This document shows, piece by piece, positions 61,686 to 64,000 of a stretch of 64,000 nt of DNA; positions within the stretch are counted from its first letter, which is position 1, and each line of letters starts with the position of its first letter. A program made the translations under genes and the position numbers. This stretch comes from Bacillota bacterium (GTDB taxonomy: Bacteria; Bacillota; Clostridia; Acetivibrionales; DSM-1351). The stretch spans positions 144,976-208,975 of the forward strand of contig JAEWOH010000024.1 in NCBI GenBank assembly GCA_023460955.1, given 5' to 3'. The notes beneath the pieces were generated by a model, which had not been told where the DNA came from, did not search any database, and saw only the letters and a program-made list of their open reading frames with translations.

Positions 61686-63410
61686 ATGGATATGATTAAT
61701 TTAACAATAGACGGTATTGCAGTAGAAGTTGAAAAGAATACTACAATACTTGAAGCAGCTAAGAAGCTGAATATAAATATTCCTACACTTTGCTTTATGA
61801 AGGGTGTTAATGAGCCCGGCTCCTGTAGAGTATGTGTAGTTGAAGTAGAAGGTTGGAGGGGCTTGCATCCTGCCTGCGTTACAAAGGTTTCGGATGGTTT
61901 GGTGGTTAAGACTGCTACTAGTACAGTAAGAGAGGCAAGAAAGAACATTCTTGAGCTTATAATGTCCAACCATAACAGAGAATGTCTTTCCTGCTCAAGA
62001 AACTTAAATTGTGAATTGCAGGCTCTTTGCAATGACAATGGTATTAACAGACTTCCTTATCAGGGTAAGGTTGACAAGGGTACTATAGACACCTCGGGAC
62101 CTATTGTAAGGGATCCAAACAAATGTGTACTGTGTGGCAGATGTGTGAGTGTATGTGCTAAGATTCAGGATGTTGGAGTTATAGATTATGCATACCGTGG
62201 TGCTCATATGACAGTTACTACTGCTTACGAGGAAGGTCTTGCAGGACATGACTGTATAAACTGCGGTCAATGTATTAAAGCTTGTCCGGTTGGCGCTCTT
62301 TCTGAAAGAGATGACACTGCAAAGGTGTGGAAGGCACTTGAAAACCCTGATCTTCATGTGGTAGTTCAAACTGCGCCCGCAGTAAGGGTTGCTCTTGGAG
62401 AAGAGTTTGGATATGCTCCTGGAACAAATGTTGAAGGAAAAATGGTTACTGCATTAAGAAGGCTTGGTTTTGATAGAGTATTTGATACAAACTTCAGTGC
62501 AGACCTGACAATAATAGAAGAAGGCAATGAGCTTCTGAACAGAATCAAAAACGGAGGAAAATTGCCGATGATCACTTCCTGCTCACCTGGATGGATCAAG
62601 TTCTGTGAACACAATTACCATGACTTCATAGATAATCTGTCAACCTGCAAATCACCGCAGCAGATGTTCGGTGCAGTTGCAAAGTCTTATTATCCGGCAA
62701 AGGCTGATGTTGATCCTAAGAATGTATTTGTTGTTTCAGTAATGCCATGTACCGCAAAGAAATATGAAGCTGACAGGGAAGAAATGCAGGTTGACGGTCT
62801 CAGAGACATAGATGCTGTCATTACTACAAGAGAGCTTGCAAGGATGATCCGTCAGGCAGGTATTAAGTTTGGTGAACTGGAAGATGGTACCAGAGACAGC
62901 ATTTTAGGAACTTACTCAGGAGCAGGTACAATATTTGGTAACACCGGAGGAGTTATGGAAGCAGCTCTTCGTACAGTTGCCGACAAATTGACAGGTAAGT
63001 CACTCGAAAGTATTGAATATACAGCAGTAAGAGGACTTGAAGGTATCAAGGAGGCAACTGTTAATGTGGCAGGCATGGATATAAAGGTTGCTGTTGCAAA
63101 CGGTACAGCTAACGCCTCAAAGCTCCTTGAAAGAATAAGAACCGGAGAAGCTACGTACCACTTTATTGAAGTAATGGCTTGCGAAGGCGGATGTATTAAC
63201 GGCGGAGGACAGCCTATCATAATGGATAAGAACAAAACCAATGAGGTTAAAGCTGCCAGAATAAAGGGCCTATATGATATAGACAAAGCCAGCACTTATA
63301 GAAAGTCCCATGACAATCCTGAAATTCAGAAGCTTTACGCCGAGTATCTTGGCGAAGCAGGAGATCATAAGGCACACAAATTGCTGCATACACATTATGT
63401 AGCTAGATAA
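61686..63410 (+). CDS. hydA: [FeFe]-hydrogenase catalytic subunit HydA
   Basis: 574 aa. Ligands in order: N-terminal [2Fe-2S] Cys36, 47, 50, 64; His96/Cys100, 103, 109 [4Fe-4S]; two ferredoxin clusters Cys147-157 and Cys190-200; then the H-cluster with Cys299 (TSCSPGW), Cys354 (MPCTAKKYE) and Cys499, Cys503 (ACEGGCINGGGQP). The first H-cluster box has Ser where most enzymes have a second adjacent Cys. The C-terminus (KLYAEYLGEAG...HKLLHTHY) is the usual small-subunit-like tail. GGAGG is 5 nt before ATG 61686. With HydC and HydB it would make or use hydrogen with NADH, probably with ferredoxin as a second carrier. Confidence 0.95.
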   Translation: MDMINLTIDGIAVEVEKNTTILEAAKKLNINIPTLCFMKGVNEPGSCRVCVVEVEGWRGLHPACVTKVSDGLVVKTATSTVREARKNILELIMSNHNRECLSCSRNLNCELQALCNDNGINRLPYQGKVDKGTIDTSGPIVRDPNKCVLCGRCVSVCAKIQDVGVIDYAYRGAHMTVTTAYEEGLAGHDCINCGQCIKACPVGALSERDDTAKVWKALENPDLHVVVQTAPAVRVALGEEFGYAPGTNVEGKMVTALRRLGFDRVFDTNFSADLTIIEEGNELLNRIKNGGKLPMITSCSPGWIKFCEHNYHDFIDNLSTCKSPQQMFGAVAKSYYPAKADVDPKNVFVVSVMPCTAKKYEADREEMQVDGLRDIDAVITTRELARMIRQAGIKFGELEDGTRDSILGTYSGAGTIFGNTGGVMEAALRTVADKLTGKSLESIEYTAVRGLEGIKEATVNVAGMDIKVAVANGTANASKLLERIRTGEATYHFIEVMACEGGCINGGGQPIIMDKNKTNEVKAARIKGLYDIDKASTYRKSHDNPEIQKLYAEYLGEAGDHKAHKLLHTHYVAR

Positions 63411-63433
63411 TTGTTATCCTAGTGAATAGAAAG

Positions 63434-63475
63434 CTGTAGTAAAACCTGTAATATTGGTTTTGCTGCAGTTTTTTT
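63434..63475 (+). terminator. terminator of the hydrogenase operon
   Basis: A 13-bp stem, CTGTAGTAAAACC with GGTTTTGCTGCAG (two G-T pairs), 9-nt loop, then T7. Confidence 0.9.
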
Positions 63476-63556
63476 AATTGAATTTTATTAAATTTAAAAG
63501 TTTGTGGATATAGAAACGATACATTTGTATGGTATTCTATAGCTGGGGGTGAAAAA

Positions 63557-64000
63557 ATGGCTTACAAGCTTTTATTGGTAGAAGATGATGCTGAACTGAG
63601 GGAGATTATAACAGATTACTTTTCCGTAAAAAGCGGAGGTGACTTTGAAATACATTGTGCCGGTTCAGGTGGAGAAGGCTTTGAAAAAACTATGGAACAA
63701 GCTTACGATTTACTTCTTCTGGACGTTATGCTTCCCGAAATTGATGGGTTTACACTTTGCAGACAGCTGCGGCTTAAAAGTGATATCCCCATAATTTTTA
63801 TAACTGCAAGGCACGGAGAAACCGACAGATTGCATGGCTATAAGCTTGGCTGTGATGATTACATATCAAAACCGTTTTCTTTGGCAGAACTTTATGCTAA
63901 GGTTTTAGCACTTATAAAAAGAGCAAAAGGAACTGTTACCTGTGAGATGATTACAGCCGGTAAAATAAAATTAAACCCATCCAGCTGTACAGTATATGCC
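63557..64000 (+). CDS. OmpR-family response regulator, 5' part only
   Basis: 148 codons before the window ends. The receiver domain has the acidic pair in LLVEDDAEL, the phosphorylated Asp in LLLLDVMLPEIDG, Thr in FITARHG and Lys in YISKPFSLAEL. After about residue 125 the start of a winged-helix output domain appears (ITAGKIKLNPSSCTVY). TGGGGG lies 7-8 nt before the ATG. A sensor kinase gene probably follows outside the window. Confidence 0.92.
   Translation, partial: MAYKLLLVEDDAELREIITDYFSVKSGGDFEIHCAGSGGEGFEKTMEQAYDLLLLDVMLPEIDGFTLCRQLRLKSDIPIIFITARHGETDRLHGYKLGCDDYISKPFSLAELYAKVLALIKRAKGTVTCEMITAGKIKLNPSSCTVYA

Overview
The window looks like chromosomal DNA of a low-GC, Gram-positive, spore-forming anaerobe of the Clostridia. 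The signs are AT-rich intergenic DNA, strong GGAGG-type ribosome binding sites, U-tailed terminators, a Tlp-type spore protein, a SpoVB-like flippase, L-lactate dehydrogenase, a three-gene NADH-type [FeFe]-hydrogenase set and S-layer (SLH) proteins. A cellulolytic Ruminiclostridium relative would fit, but that is inference. I saw no rRNA, tRNA, CRISPR array, transposase or phage gene.

Layout. 1-4000: end of a membrane glycosyltransferase (minus), a permease, an AraC/GyrI regulator. 4184-8314: serine hydrolase, a C-terminal remnant of a second copy, and an ABC-2 exporter (two permeases, one ATPase). 8535-15861: a tight six-gene operon with a PLP-decarboxylase-fold protein lacking its usual lysine, two GNAT-fold acyltransferase-like proteins and three B12-binding-type radical SAM proteins, closed by two strong terminators. 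This is the best candidate for an undescribed pathway. 16052-18606: GH18 chitinase-like protein and a secreted stalk-domain protein. 18607-19194: noncoding DNA with two tandem copies of a ~115-bp element, each followed by its own terminator with an unrelated stem, resembling twin small-RNA genes. 19195-23246: MarR regulator with repeated operator-like motifs, two ArsA/Get3-like ATPases around a small helical protein, an unknown 126-aa protein and Tlp.

23410-30730: serine hydrolase, alpha/beta hydrolase (minus), unknown 209-aa protein, hemerythrin, chemoreceptor, DEAD-box helicase (minus). 31037-33863: HAD phosphatase plus glycerol-1-phosphate dehydrogenase, then ldh (minus). 34012-43593: diguanylate cyclase, bacteriohemerythrin, NADH oxidase-like flavoprotein, two MFS transporters, HAD phosphatase, SpoVB-like flippase, DUF1294 protein, PpnP. 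43759-46853: FHA-RodA/FtsW-PBP operon for cell-wall elongation or sporulation. 46916-49572 (minus): SLH-anchored GHL10 protein and YjfB-like protein. 49845-52411: homocysteine methyltransferase/MTHFR fusion and a pterin-binding methyltransferase, a split methionine-synthase module. 52540-59021: acyl-CoA synthetase, inositol monophosphatase, TraB protein, membrane-anchored MutS-like ATPase, TspO. 59845-63410: hydCBA hydrogenase operon behind a canonical promoter, a Rex-like site and a ~200-nt leader. 63557-end: partial response regulator.

Themes are redox balance (hydrogenase, ldh, nox-like protein, hemerythrins), one-carbon and cobalamin chemistry (the YitJ/MeTr pair and the radical SAM cluster), and cell-envelope work (RodA/PBP, SpoVB, SLH protein, glycosyltransferase). 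All functions are read from motifs by eye; no search was run.
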